Assembly (NCBI GenBank): GCA_049325575.1
Contig: JBMOLK010000230.1
Coordinates: 1-7,106 of the forward strand
Length of the DNA: 7,106 bases
Origin: JBMOLK01 sp049325575
GTDB taxonomy: Bacteria; Bacillota; Clostridia; Acetivibrionales; Acetivibrionaceae
Direction of reading: 5' to 3'
The notes beneath the pieces were generated by a model, which was not told where the DNA came from, ran no database searches, and was given only the letters and a program-made list of their open reading frames with translations. This document shows positions 1-5,493 of this stretch, piece by piece (the stretch's first letter is position 1; each line of letters begins with the position of its first letter). The translations under genes were made by a program, and so were the position numbers.

Positions 1-34
1 TAAATGTTTTGCACATTCTAAGGGGGATGTATAA

Positions 35-1141
35 ATGCTTCTTGATATTTTAATGCAAAAGACATCAATGGTATGCATAGATGTTGGATACAGGAATATA
101 AAGGTTGTTGAAGTATCGGTAAGAAAAAACAACAATATCTTTATTGAAAATTATGGTATAGTATCAACACCTCCGGATTGTATAAAAAACGGTGCAATAT
201 ATGATGTTGAACGTGTCCTTAGAGTTGTAAAAGCAGTTATTAAAGAGCAGAATATGAAGGCTAAAAATGCTAAAATAATCATGTCGGGTACAAATATTAT
301 AACCAGGATTTATATGATCAGCAAGGTTCCCGGCGAGAGTGAAGACTTTACTGTAAAGAACAGCATGCCACAGTTTCTCCCTGTTGACATAGACAACTAC
401 AGGGTAGACTACAAAATTCTTCAAACTGTAAGGGATAAAAATGAAGATAAGTATAAGGTTTTTGTAACGGCAGTTCCGAGAAATATTCTTCAAAGTTATG
501 TTGATGTGCTGCAAGGACTTGATCTTAAGCCGCTTGCAGTTGACATTCCTGCCAACAGCACAGCCAAGTTCTTCAATAGAGAAATTCAGACAAAAGATAT
601 GGACGAATACTATTCAAGAAAAAGATATAACAAAGTTGAAAGCGATACATTTGCTGTATTGGACTTCGGTTCTGAAACAACCATTGTAAACTTTTTAAAG
701 GACAGGGTTTTGGAATTTAATAAGGTTATATTATCAGGAAGCTCAAATATTGATGACCATATAGCAAGGGAAATGGATATCAGCATGCAGGAAGCAGAAA
801 GGCTTAAAAAGACATATGGGATGATGGTACCAAATAACCTTTCCAAAAGGGATCATGTTATAACATACGGTAAGATCAGCAGCTATATTGAAAGATTGGC
901 AAAGCAGATAGTAAAGTGCTTTGAGTTCTATATTGACAGGTGTTATGGTACACCCATATCTAAAATATTCATAATAGGCGGGGGCTCACAGCTTAGCGGG
1001 TTGAATCAATACTTATTCTCGCTGTTCAATGTTCCGGTTTATCCAGTCGGGTTACTTAATCTTAAAGGCGTTGAACTTAAGAAAACACTTGATAAAGAAA
1101 AACTTAACTATTTGATTAACTCCGTAGGAATTTCACTTTAA
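35..1141 (+). CDS. pilM: Type IV pilus assembly protein PilM (actin-like ATPase)
   Basis: 368 residues, the usual size for PilM, the cytoplasmic FtsA/actin-like ATPase that binds the N-terminus of PilN and links the pilus motor platform to the inner-membrane alignment complex. The actin-fold motifs are visible: phosphate-1 loop at about residues 15-27 (IDVGYRNIK), phosphate-2 loop at 209-215 (LDFGSET) and the adenosine-binding motif at 313-323 (IIGGGSQLSGL). The first ATG is chosen because AGGGGG (21-26) lies 8 bases upstream; the in-frame ATG at 53 has no ribosome site. No promoter is visible in the 34 bases before it, so it is probably the distal gene of an operon that begins outside the window. 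Unusually, pilN and pilO do not follow: a terminator comes 25 bases after the stop. A divergent FtsA-like protein is the only realistic alternative. Confidence 0.9.
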   Translation: MLLDILMQKTSMVCIDVGYRNIKVVEVSVRKNNNIFIENYGIVSTPPDCIKNGAIYDVERVLRVVKAVIKEQNMKAKNAKIIMSGTNIITRIYMISKVPGESEDFTVKNSMPQFLPVDIDNYRVDYKILQTVRDKNEDKYKVFVTAVPRNILQSYVDVLQGLDLKPLAVDIPANSTAKFFNREIQTKDMDEYYSRKRYNKVESDTFAVLDFGSETTIVNFLKDRVLEFNKVILSGSSNIDDHIAREMDISMQEAERLKKTYGMMVPNNLSKRDHVITYGKISSYIERLAKQIVKCFEFYIDRCYGTPISKIFIIGGGSQLSGLNQYLFSLFNVPVYPVGLLNLKGVELKKTLDKEKLNYLINSVGISL

Positions 1142-1161
1142 TTTCAAATTTCACTTTAATT
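1129..1161 (+). repeat. 15-bp direct duplication spanning the pilM stop codon
   Basis: The 15-mer AATTTCACTTTAATT occurs at 1129-1143 and again at 1147-1161, a period of 18 bases. The first copy encodes the last residues (ISL) and stop of pilM; the second, in the same frame, would encode ISL-stop again. It looks like a small slippage duplication, with the second copy now non-coding. No function is implied. Confidence 0.7.
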
Positions 1162-1166
1162 AATAT

Positions 1167-1207
1167 AAAAAACTCCTGGTGCATAAAATGAACATCAGGA
1201 GTTTTTT
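1167..1207 (+). terminator. Rho-independent terminator of pilM
   Basis: A 15-bp stem (1167-1181 with 1193-1207, one G-T pair) has an 11-base loop and a run of six T at 1202-1207 inside the right arm. It starts 25 bases after the pilM stop codon. The A-run on the left arm means it could also work on the minus strand, but no minus-strand gene enters from the right nearby. Confidence 0.9.
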
Positions 1208-1324
1208 ATGCCTAATCAACAGATTTTTTAATCTGGAGATAGCGAGCGTTCCATTTCTTTAATTAGAGATTCAGTGATGAAATTGAATATATTTAAATAT
1301 TAATAAAAAATATTAAGTTATGAA

Positions 1325-1353
1325 TAGACAAAAATTAATTATTAACGTATAAT
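1325..1353 (+). promoter_or_regulatory. Sigma-A-type promoter of the small membrane protein gene
   Basis: TAGACA (1325-1330, one mismatch from TTGACA) and a perfect TATAAT (1348-1353) are separated by 17 bases. The predicted start near 1360 leaves a leader of about 30 bases containing the ribosome site AAGGTGG (1372-1378). It lies downstream of the pilM terminator, so the small gene is probably transcribed independently. Confidence 0.75.
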
Positions 1354-1388
1354 AAATAAAAAATATTAATGAAGGTGGTTGGTTAAGA

Positions 1389-1559
1389 ATGAATGATCGC
1401 TTAATAAAATCCATATTAACAATAGTGCTTTTTGTAGTGTTGGTTGTTTTCGCCCTAAAGGTCCTTACCTGGGCTGTTTATAAGGTATTACCCGTTGCAG
1501 TTGTGATTATTGCCGCATACATAGTTTATAGACTGGTTAAAGGGAAAAGGGGTTTTTGA
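1389..1559 (+). CDS. Small two-helix membrane protein, function unknown
   Basis: 56 codons, beginning MNDRLIKSIL and ending VKGKRGF. Two hydrophobic segments, about residues 9-27 and 33-48, are separated by a short WAVYK turn, and the tail is basic (R, K, K, R), so both ends probably face the cytoplasm. The start is supported by AAGGTGG 10 bases upstream and by a good promoter at 1325-1353. It stands alone between pilM (terminated before it) and a long hairpin at 1630-1674. The combination of promoter, ribosome site and coherent membrane topology makes it a real gene despite its length. I do not recognise the family. Membrane microproteins of this type often modulate a larger membrane partner, but nothing here identifies one. 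Confidence 0.75.
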   Translation: MNDRLIKSILTIVLFVVLVVFALKVLTWAVYKVLPVAVVIIAAYIVYRLVKGKRGF

Positions 1560-1629
1560 TATTTAGGTACCTTGCATTTATTAACAAAATAAATTTCTAA
1601 TTAAAACAAATGTTAAAAATGTACTTTTC

Positions 1630-1674
1630 ACCGACAATATCAAAGTTACTTCCTCCCGCTCTGATATTGTCGGT
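1630..1674. other. Long perfect hairpin with a C-rich 19-base loop
   Basis: A perfect 13-bp stem (1630-1642 with 1662-1674) encloses a 19-base loop (1643-1661) that reads CTTCCTCCCGC in its centre on the plus strand. No T-run follows on either side, so it is not a normal intrinsic terminator, although it lies 70 bases after the small membrane protein gene and could protect or end that transcript. On the plus strand the loop resembles the C-rich, Shine-Dalgarno-complementary loops of Firmicute regulatory RNAs; on the minus strand it exposes GGGAGGAAG. I see no clear promoter immediately upstream, so it may be a 3'-UTR structure. Confidence 0.6.
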
Positions 1675-1709
1675 TACACCAGTATATTAAAGCCTGACTG
1701 ACCGTTATG

Positions 1710-1813
1710 TATAGAGATCGAACTGTAAAAGTAGATAAACTTAATGAGCCCGCCATTTGTATCAAATTAGCGGAGCGAATTATATGTTTATCTTTACAGT
1801 TCGTTATCTCTAA
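1710..1813 (+). mobile_element. MITE-like element, left copy
   Basis: A 104-bp element that recurs in inverted orientation at 2588-2691; without gaps, 96 of 104 positions match. It is itself an imperfect palindrome: arms 1712-1740 and 1786-1812 pair through AGAGAT, CGAACTGTAAA and GATAAAC blocks, with small offsets of 2 and 4 bases. A smaller hairpin lies in the centre (CCGC 1750-1753 with GCGG 1770-1773, ATTTG 1755-1759 with CAAAT 1763-1767). GAGAT...ATCTC is bordered by TA on both sides, as expected of IS630/Tc1-mariner-type miniature elements that duplicate a TA target. No transposase is present in the window. It lies just 3' of the acidic protein gene and could fold in that gene's transcript. 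Confidence 0.75.
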
Positions 1814-1829
1814 ATGTAATATTATAACA

Positions 1830-1841
1830 CAAGTATACTTG
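1830..1841. other. Perfect 12-bp palindrome
   Basis: CAAGTATACTTG is self-complementary and lies 10 bases beyond the stop of the minus-strand acidic protein gene, between that stop and the left MITE-like copy. It could be a small operator or a chance palindrome in AT-rich DNA. No related copy was found upstream of the neighbouring genes. Confidence 0.25.
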
Positions 1842-1850
1842 GAGGATGAT

Positions 1851-2483
1851 TTATAGCAGCTTCTTTACGCAGTCCCATAAAACATCACAAAGATCTTTAG
1901 ATTCAAAATCACTGCCGAAGCCTTCCAGATTATAGCTCTTACTTCCTATCTCACAGCCTACTTCACCGCTGTCGGCCAAAAGGTATAGATCGAATGATTT
2001 GGACCCGCTTTTACTAAGAATCTCAAGCATTTGTCCAATAGACAGAAGGGGAACACAGTCCTCCTTGGTAAAAGTTGTAGGACGTTCGTAGGAGAAATCA
2101 AAGTCATCAGCTGAATCGTCAATGTCTTCTTCGTCTTCTTCATATTCCTCATCTTCATATTCCTCATCTACTTCATCATCTGCTGCAGCTTCCGACTCTT
2201 TGATATCTTCATTTTCCGGGTTGTCCTCTTCAAGATCATCACAAGATTCTACACTTGACTCTTCATCTCTTACATATTTTAAATCATGAAGGATGAAGTG
2301 GGTGTGAAAGAGTTTAATTTTACCGATGACAAACTCGATTTGGTCATACTCTTCAGTTTCGGCATTTTTGCATATGGATGCAACTGCAACATCGTATTTT
2401 TCAGGAAGCCAAATTTCATTAAGACGCTGCTTCTGACTATCCGTAAGCTGTGCGATGTCTTCTTTTGTTATACGCATTTTCAT
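1851..2483 (-). CDS. Acidic two-domain protein, function unknown
   Basis: 210 residues from the ATG at 2483. This start is preferred because AAGGTGAT (2498-2491) lies 7 bases upstream; a possible GTG at 2495 falls inside that ribosome site and is unlikely. Residues 1-72 form an apparently folded N-terminal part (start MKMRITKEDIAQL). Residues 73-130 are a strongly acidic, low-complexity Asp/Glu linker partly built of a 15-base tandem repeat (EDEEY/EEDEE). Residues 131-210 form a second mixed part with SIGQMLEIL and a Cys-containing C-terminus. There is no signal peptide or membrane segment, so it is probably cytoplasmic. The gene has its own promoter and is bracketed by two inverted MITE-like copies. 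I do not recognise either end; the highly acidic middle could suit a nucleic-acid mimic or a binding partner for a basic protein, but this is speculation. Confidence 0.75.
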   Translation of the reverse strand: MKMRITKEDIAQLTDSQKQRLNEIWLPEKYDVAVASICKNAETEEYDQIEFVIGKIKLFHTHFILHDLKYVRDEESSVESCDDLEEDNPENEDIKESEAAADDEVDEEYEDEEYEEDEEDIDDSADDFDFSYERPTTFTKEDCVPLLSIGQMLEILSKSGSKSFDLYLLADSGEVGCEIGSKSYNLEGFGSDFESKDLCDVLWDCVKKLL

Positions 2484-2531
2484 AATTAATATCACCTTAC
2501 CTAAAGTTAAATTATGGTATTATAATATCAT

Positions 2532-2560
2532 ATTATACACGTAAATCAATTCTAATTCAA
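2532..2560 (-). promoter_or_regulatory. Sigma-A-type promoter of the acidic protein gene
   Basis: On the minus strand TTGAAT (2560-2555) and a perfect TATAAT (2537-2532) are 17 bases apart, with the start codon about 50 bases downstream. A second TATAAT at 2524-2519 has a less good partner (TTGATT with 19 bases). The promoter lies inside the segment bracketed by the two inverted elements. Confidence 0.7.
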
Positions 2561-2587
2561 TAAATAGATAAATTTGGCGAACATACG

Positions 2588-2691
2588 TTAGAGATAACGA
2601 ACTGTAAAGATAAACATATAATTCGCTCTGCTAATTTGATACAAATGGCTTGCCTATCTTGTTTATCTACTTTTACAGTTCGATCTCTATA
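2588..2691 (-). mobile_element. MITE-like element, right copy (inverted)
   Basis: The reverse complement of this 104-bp stretch matches 1710-1813 without gaps, with eight differences. Seven of them fall in one 11-base block (here 2650-2660) and the eighth is a single A/G change. The palindromic arms are identical to those of the left copy. GAGAT/ATCTC ends flanked by TA are again present. It occupies the intergenic space between the divergent acidic protein gene (promoter 28 bases away) and the zinc-ribbon gene (start 82 bases away), so it forms part of the upstream region of both. Confidence 0.75.
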
Positions 2692-2773
2692 GATCAGGTC
2701 TAACAGATTTTGAAAAGCTTTAAAGAATATTTTGGTACAAGTACTAATAAAATTAATATGGGAGGTGTTATAT

Positions 2774-3325
2774 ATGATGTGTCCCATATGTAAAACAGTG
2801 CGTCTTGAATCCATTGAACTTGTGGATGATTTAAAGGTGTTTACCTGTACAGTATGCGGAGGTAATTGGCTAAGGTATGATAATTATTGGATGTGGTACT
2901 TAAATAATAAGGAGATAGATGAAAAAGAAAAGGAGATAAAGAACTACCTGCCGGTACCAGATTCAAAACAGGCCAAGATTTGTCCCGATTGTGGCAGAAT
3001 TCTGATAAAGTATAAGGTTGATAACAGACTGGACTTTTATATAGACAACTGTGGGGGGTGTAACGGAATCTGGCTGGATAAAAACGAGTGGGAGAATCTG
3101 AAATTGAATAGCTTGCACAACCAAATACATAGTTTCTTTACAAAGCCATGGCAGAAGAAGCTAAGGGAGGAAGCGGCAAGGGACAATCTACAGGATAAGT
3201 ACATAAGAAAGTTCGGACGCTGGGATTATGAAAGGCTGAAGGAGATGAGGGAATGGATTTACAAGCATAAGAGCAAGACGGAAATGTTATCTTATCTCAT
3301 TGATGAAGATCCTTATAAAATATAA
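2774..3325 (+). CDS. Double TFIIB-type zinc-ribbon protein
   Basis: 183 residues from the ATG at 2774, chosen because GGAGGTG (2761-2767) precedes it by 6 bases; an upstream in-frame ATG at 2732 lacks a ribosome site. Two zinc ribbons are visible. The first has C3/C6 and C25/C28 (CPIC ... CTVCGGNW); the second has C70/C73 and C93/C96 (CPDCG ... CGGCNGIWLDKNEW). The second closely fits the zf-TFIIB family pattern, ending in the typical GIWLD-x-x-E motif. The C-terminal third (about 120-183) is charged and helical, rich in Lys, Arg and Trp (KPWQKKLREEAARD), with no membrane segment. It is probably a cytoplasmic zinc protein that binds nucleic acid or protein; the precise role of such bacterial proteins is generally unknown. 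I find no convincing promoter in the 80 bases between the MITE-like element and the start. It converges on the GH5 gene. Confidence 0.85.
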   Translation: MMCPICKTVRLESIELVDDLKVFTCTVCGGNWLRYDNYWMWYLNNKEIDEKEKEIKNYLPVPDSKQAKICPDCGRILIKYKVDNRLDFYIDNCGGCNGIWLDKNEWENLKLNSLHNQIHSFFTKPWQKKLREEAARDNLQDKYIRKFGRWDYERLKEMREWIYKHKSKTEMLSYLIDEDPYKI

Positions 3326-3352
3326 AACAGGGGACAGGGAAGATACAATAAA

Positions 3353-3382
3353 ACGGGGTGGACTTTTTATATCCTACCCCGT
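3353..3382. terminator. Bidirectional terminator between convergent genes
   Basis: ACGGGGT-GGA (3353-3362) pairs with TCC-A-ACCCCGT (3372-3382) with a single bulged base and a 9-base AT-rich loop. On the minus strand it starts 17 bases after the GH5 stop and is followed by TTTTATTG, a good T-run. On the plus strand it starts 27 bases after the zinc-ribbon gene and is followed by CTGCTTTTA. It serves the GH5 gene best and probably both. Confidence 0.8.
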
Positions 3383-3399
3383 CTGCTTTTAGTAAGTAT

Positions 3400-4911
3400 T
3401 TATTTAACCGCCTTATCACCGATAATCTTAATTTCATCAAGCAAAGCCTTGGCTGATTCACTCTTTATATTTGCGCTAAACCTTATTTTAAAATTCTCGT
3501 TGTTTGAAGCACTATCGGGCAATGTGAATGTTTTTTCGGTCCAGTCGCTGCTTTTGTTGATATCTTCAAGGGTTGCCCAATTGCTTCCGTCAAACCACTC
3601 TATCAAAAAGTGATCATCAGCACCAAAATCTTTTATAGAGATTGAAAACTGTAGTTTTATATTTGAAAACCCTTTGGTTCTAAGGGATTTGGCAATGTAA
3701 TTATCCTTTTTAAGCAGTGCTCCGTAGTATCCTGAAGACCCTATCTTGTTAAGTATCATTGACCCTTTGCTGTCCCATCTTCTTGTTGTAAACATGTTTG
3801 TTTCAAATCCCTCACTTAATAAAGTGTATTGATCCTTGTTAAGTATTGAATACTTAACGAAAAGGCCTGACTCGGTCAAATCATTGTCTGTCCATCCGCC
3901 TTTTGAGCTTGCTGTTGAAGTAAGTGCCGCGGATGATTCGTCCTTGTCGCACAATGACCAGTTGACCCAGCTAATCTTTCTTTCATTTAAAAAGTTAATC
4001 CACTGTAATGACTCTTCCAGAAATACCCCATCAGATCCGTTTGCTTGAGAGGTTCCCCATTCACTTACAAAAATAGGGGCCCCTTTACCGAGGGCATAAT
4101 CAATTCTATCTCTTAGCCATGAGCCGTGAGTGCCGGCATAGAAATGGCATACATACATAATATTATCAAAGGATAGAGGGTTATCGGCGGCATCATGAAC
4201 CTCCTGGCTCCATGTTGCCGTTCCCACAAGAATAATACTATCAGGAGCAGACTGCCTTATAACCGGAATGACTTCCTCTGCGTAAGGCTTGATACTGTTG
4301 GCCCACTTAACATTGTCTCCGTTTGGCTCGTTACAAATCTCATATATAACATTGGGATAGTTACCATATAAAGAAGACATTTCCTTAAAGAATTCTTTGG
4401 ATTGCTCCTTATACTTGTTGGGGTCACCATCACTTAGTATGTGCCAGTCAATTATTACATATATACCGAGGTCAATAGCTGCCTGTACGGCTTCCTTGAC
4501 TTTTTCCTTTATAGACTGGTTTGCTATATAACCACCTTCTTCTGTGTACATTGCAGCTCTAAAGACATTAACACCCCAATCATCTCTTAGCCATTGTAAA
4601 GTGTCCTTATTTACAAATCTTCCATACAGGTTAAGGGACATAGAGCTCATACCTATTAACTGAACAGGCTCTTTGTTTTCGTTGCATAGCTGGGTTCCAA
4701 TGACCTGAAGCTTACCATTCCTGCCGACGAAGGTATTTTTGTCTACTGAAGGAACTGGATTTGAACTTGAGCTGGTGTCAGTTCCCGGACTGGTCACCGG
4801 ACCGGTGTTTGAATTGCTGCTGCAGCCTGAAATAAAAAAAGAAAACAAGACAGCCAAACACACTATTAAGGGTAATACTGTTCTTTGAGATGTTTTAAAG
4901 AATTGAGACAT
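3400..4911 (-). CDS. GH5 (subfamily 2-like) cellulase-type lipoprotein
   Basis: 503 residues. A lipoprotein signal occupies 1-30 (basic start, hydrophobic 12-27, lipobox ISGC with C30), so the enzyme should be anchored to the outer face of the membrane. A Ser/Thr/Pro linker covers about 31-56. The GH5 barrel spans about 62-358, with R118 (VFRAAMYT), IDWH (154-157), the acid/base in NEP (E195), HFY (256-258), the nucleophile in SEWG (E284) and NWSL (317-320). The family hydrolyses beta-1,4-glucan chains by a retaining mechanism. Residues about 365-498 form a beta-rich domain with an FxIEW-x-DGSNW pattern that looks like a jelly-roll and could bind carbohydrate; I cannot assign a family. There is no dockerin, so it is non-cellulosomal. 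At 88-97 the usual SSHGLQWYG motif reads SSMSLNLYG, losing its His and Trp. AGGGGG lies 8 bases before the ATG; promoter at 4959-4987. Confidence 0.92.
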   Translation of the reverse strand: MSQFFKTSQRTVLPLIVCLAVLFSFFISGCSSNSNTGPVTSPGTDTSSSSNPVPSVDKNTFVGRNGKLQVIGTQLCNENKEPVQLIGMSSMSLNLYGRFVNKDTLQWLRDDWGVNVFRAAMYTEEGGYIANQSIKEKVKEAVQAAIDLGIYVIIDWHILSDGDPNKYKEQSKEFFKEMSSLYGNYPNVIYEICNEPNGDNVKWANSIKPYAEEVIPVIRQSAPDSIILVGTATWSQEVHDAADNPLSFDNIMYVCHFYAGTHGSWLRDRIDYALGKGAPIFVSEWGTSQANGSDGVFLEESLQWINFLNERKISWVNWSLCDKDESSAALTSTASSKGGWTDNDLTESGLFVKYSILNKDQYTLLSEGFETNMFTTRRWDSKGSMILNKIGSSGYYGALLKKDNYIAKSLRTKGFSNIKLQFSISIKDFGADDHFLIEWFDGSNWATLEDINKSSDWTEKTFTLPDSASNNENFKIRFSANIKSESAKALLDEIKIIGDKAVK

Positions 4912-4958
4912 TTTTTTGACCCCCTGTAATAATACCTTTAGAAATTGTTAACTAATAA

Positions 4959-4987
4959 ATTATATCAAAAATAATATAATGCTTCAA
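4959..4987 (-). promoter_or_regulatory. Sigma-A-type promoter of the GH5 gene
   Basis: On the minus strand TTGAAG (4987-4982) and a perfect TATAAT (4964-4959) are 17 bases apart. The leader to the ATG at 4911 is about 40 bases. No terminator is obvious between the upstream membrane protein gene (ending at 5009) and this promoter, so some read-through from the 5009-6495 operon is possible. Confidence 0.7.
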
Positions 4988-5008
4988 TATACTTGATAAA
5001 CACTTGTT

Positions 5009-5485
5009 TTAGATCCTATTACTTAGTTTATAAGACTTGATTAGCAGGTGTCTAACCATAGTTCCAGCCAGTGCCCCTGCTATCAGGCATATAATGGGAA
5101 GCCATACTGGACCAAGAAGGATTCCTGATATTTTAAATTGAGGGGAATAAATTACTCCGATGGTACTAATATAGGCAGCAAGGACAAAGGGGAGAAAAGA
5201 GAATGGGATGCAGTCTCCTTTAGCATATTTATATGCATCCCAGGCTGCATACATATAGATACAAGGATAAAACATAAGCCATCTAAAGTTTGTCTGACTT
5301 ACAGCTTCCTCAATATTTCCATGAAAGCTATAAATTATGGCAGTATTTAAGTTTGACCTTAGATTAATAATAAACTCCAATAAAATAAAGAATATACCTT
5401 TAAGAAGACTGCCGTTTAATATTTGGCCAAAACCGGGCAAGGCAATACTCCATAATAGCTTTTCTATTTTATCCCTGTTGTCCAT
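5009..5485 (-). CDS. Small multi-pass membrane protein with PGFGQ-NG-KG motif
   Basis: 158 residues from the ATG at 5485. The longer reading frame up to 5548 only overlaps the preceding gene and is not used. The nearest ribosome site, GGGAG (5503-5499), is 13 bases away, so translation may depend partly on coupling: the upstream DUF3231 gene stops only 8 bases before. The motif LPGFGQILNGSLLKG (16-30) resembles TM2-like small membrane proteins, where a PGxGQ-x-x-NG-x-x-x-KG turn joins hydrophobic segments. Further hydrophobic stretches lie at about 30-42, 68-82, 93-113 and 120-144, and a conserved-looking WDAYKYAKG sits at 82-90. No enzymatic motif is visible. It is co-transcribed with the DUF3231 gene, so the two probably act together, but I cannot name a function. 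Confidence 0.82.
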   Translation of the reverse strand: MDNRDKIEKLLWSIALPGFGQILNGSLLKGIFFILLEFIINLRSNLNTAIIYSFHGNIEEAVSQTNFRWLMFYPCIYMYAAWDAYKYAKGDCIPFSFLPFVLAAYISTIGVIYSPQFKISGILLGPVWLPIICLIAGALAGTMVRHLLIKSYKLSNRI

Positions 5486-5493
5486 GATAATAA

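Noticed and set aside
498..846. Frames of 63 and 78 codons overlapping pilM
   Set aside because: They lie wholly inside pilM in other frames, without ribosome sites or recognisable protein features.
1220..1235. Small hairpin CAGATT-TTTT-AATCTG after the pilM terminator
   Set aside because: Only 6 bp with an AT-rich 4-base loop and no T-run; easily a chance palindrome in this composition.
2484..2495. GTG at 2495 as the start of the acidic protein
   Set aside because: The GTG lies inside the AAGGTGAT ribosome site that fits the ATG at 2483, so it would have no ribosome site itself.
1710..2691. CRISPR-like repeats
   Set aside because: Only two copies, in inverted orientation and 774 bases apart, with no regular spacers and no cas gene.
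2557..2814. 85-codon minus-strand frame across the right MITE-like copy
   Set aside because: It consists of the repeat plus the antisense of the zinc-ribbon gene's ribosome site and first codons, and has no ribosome site of its own.
3836..4048. 70-codon plus-strand frame within the GH5 gene, with similar antisense frames at 5138-5350 and 5337-5564
   Set aside because: Antisense shadows of well-supported coding regions with no independent start signals.
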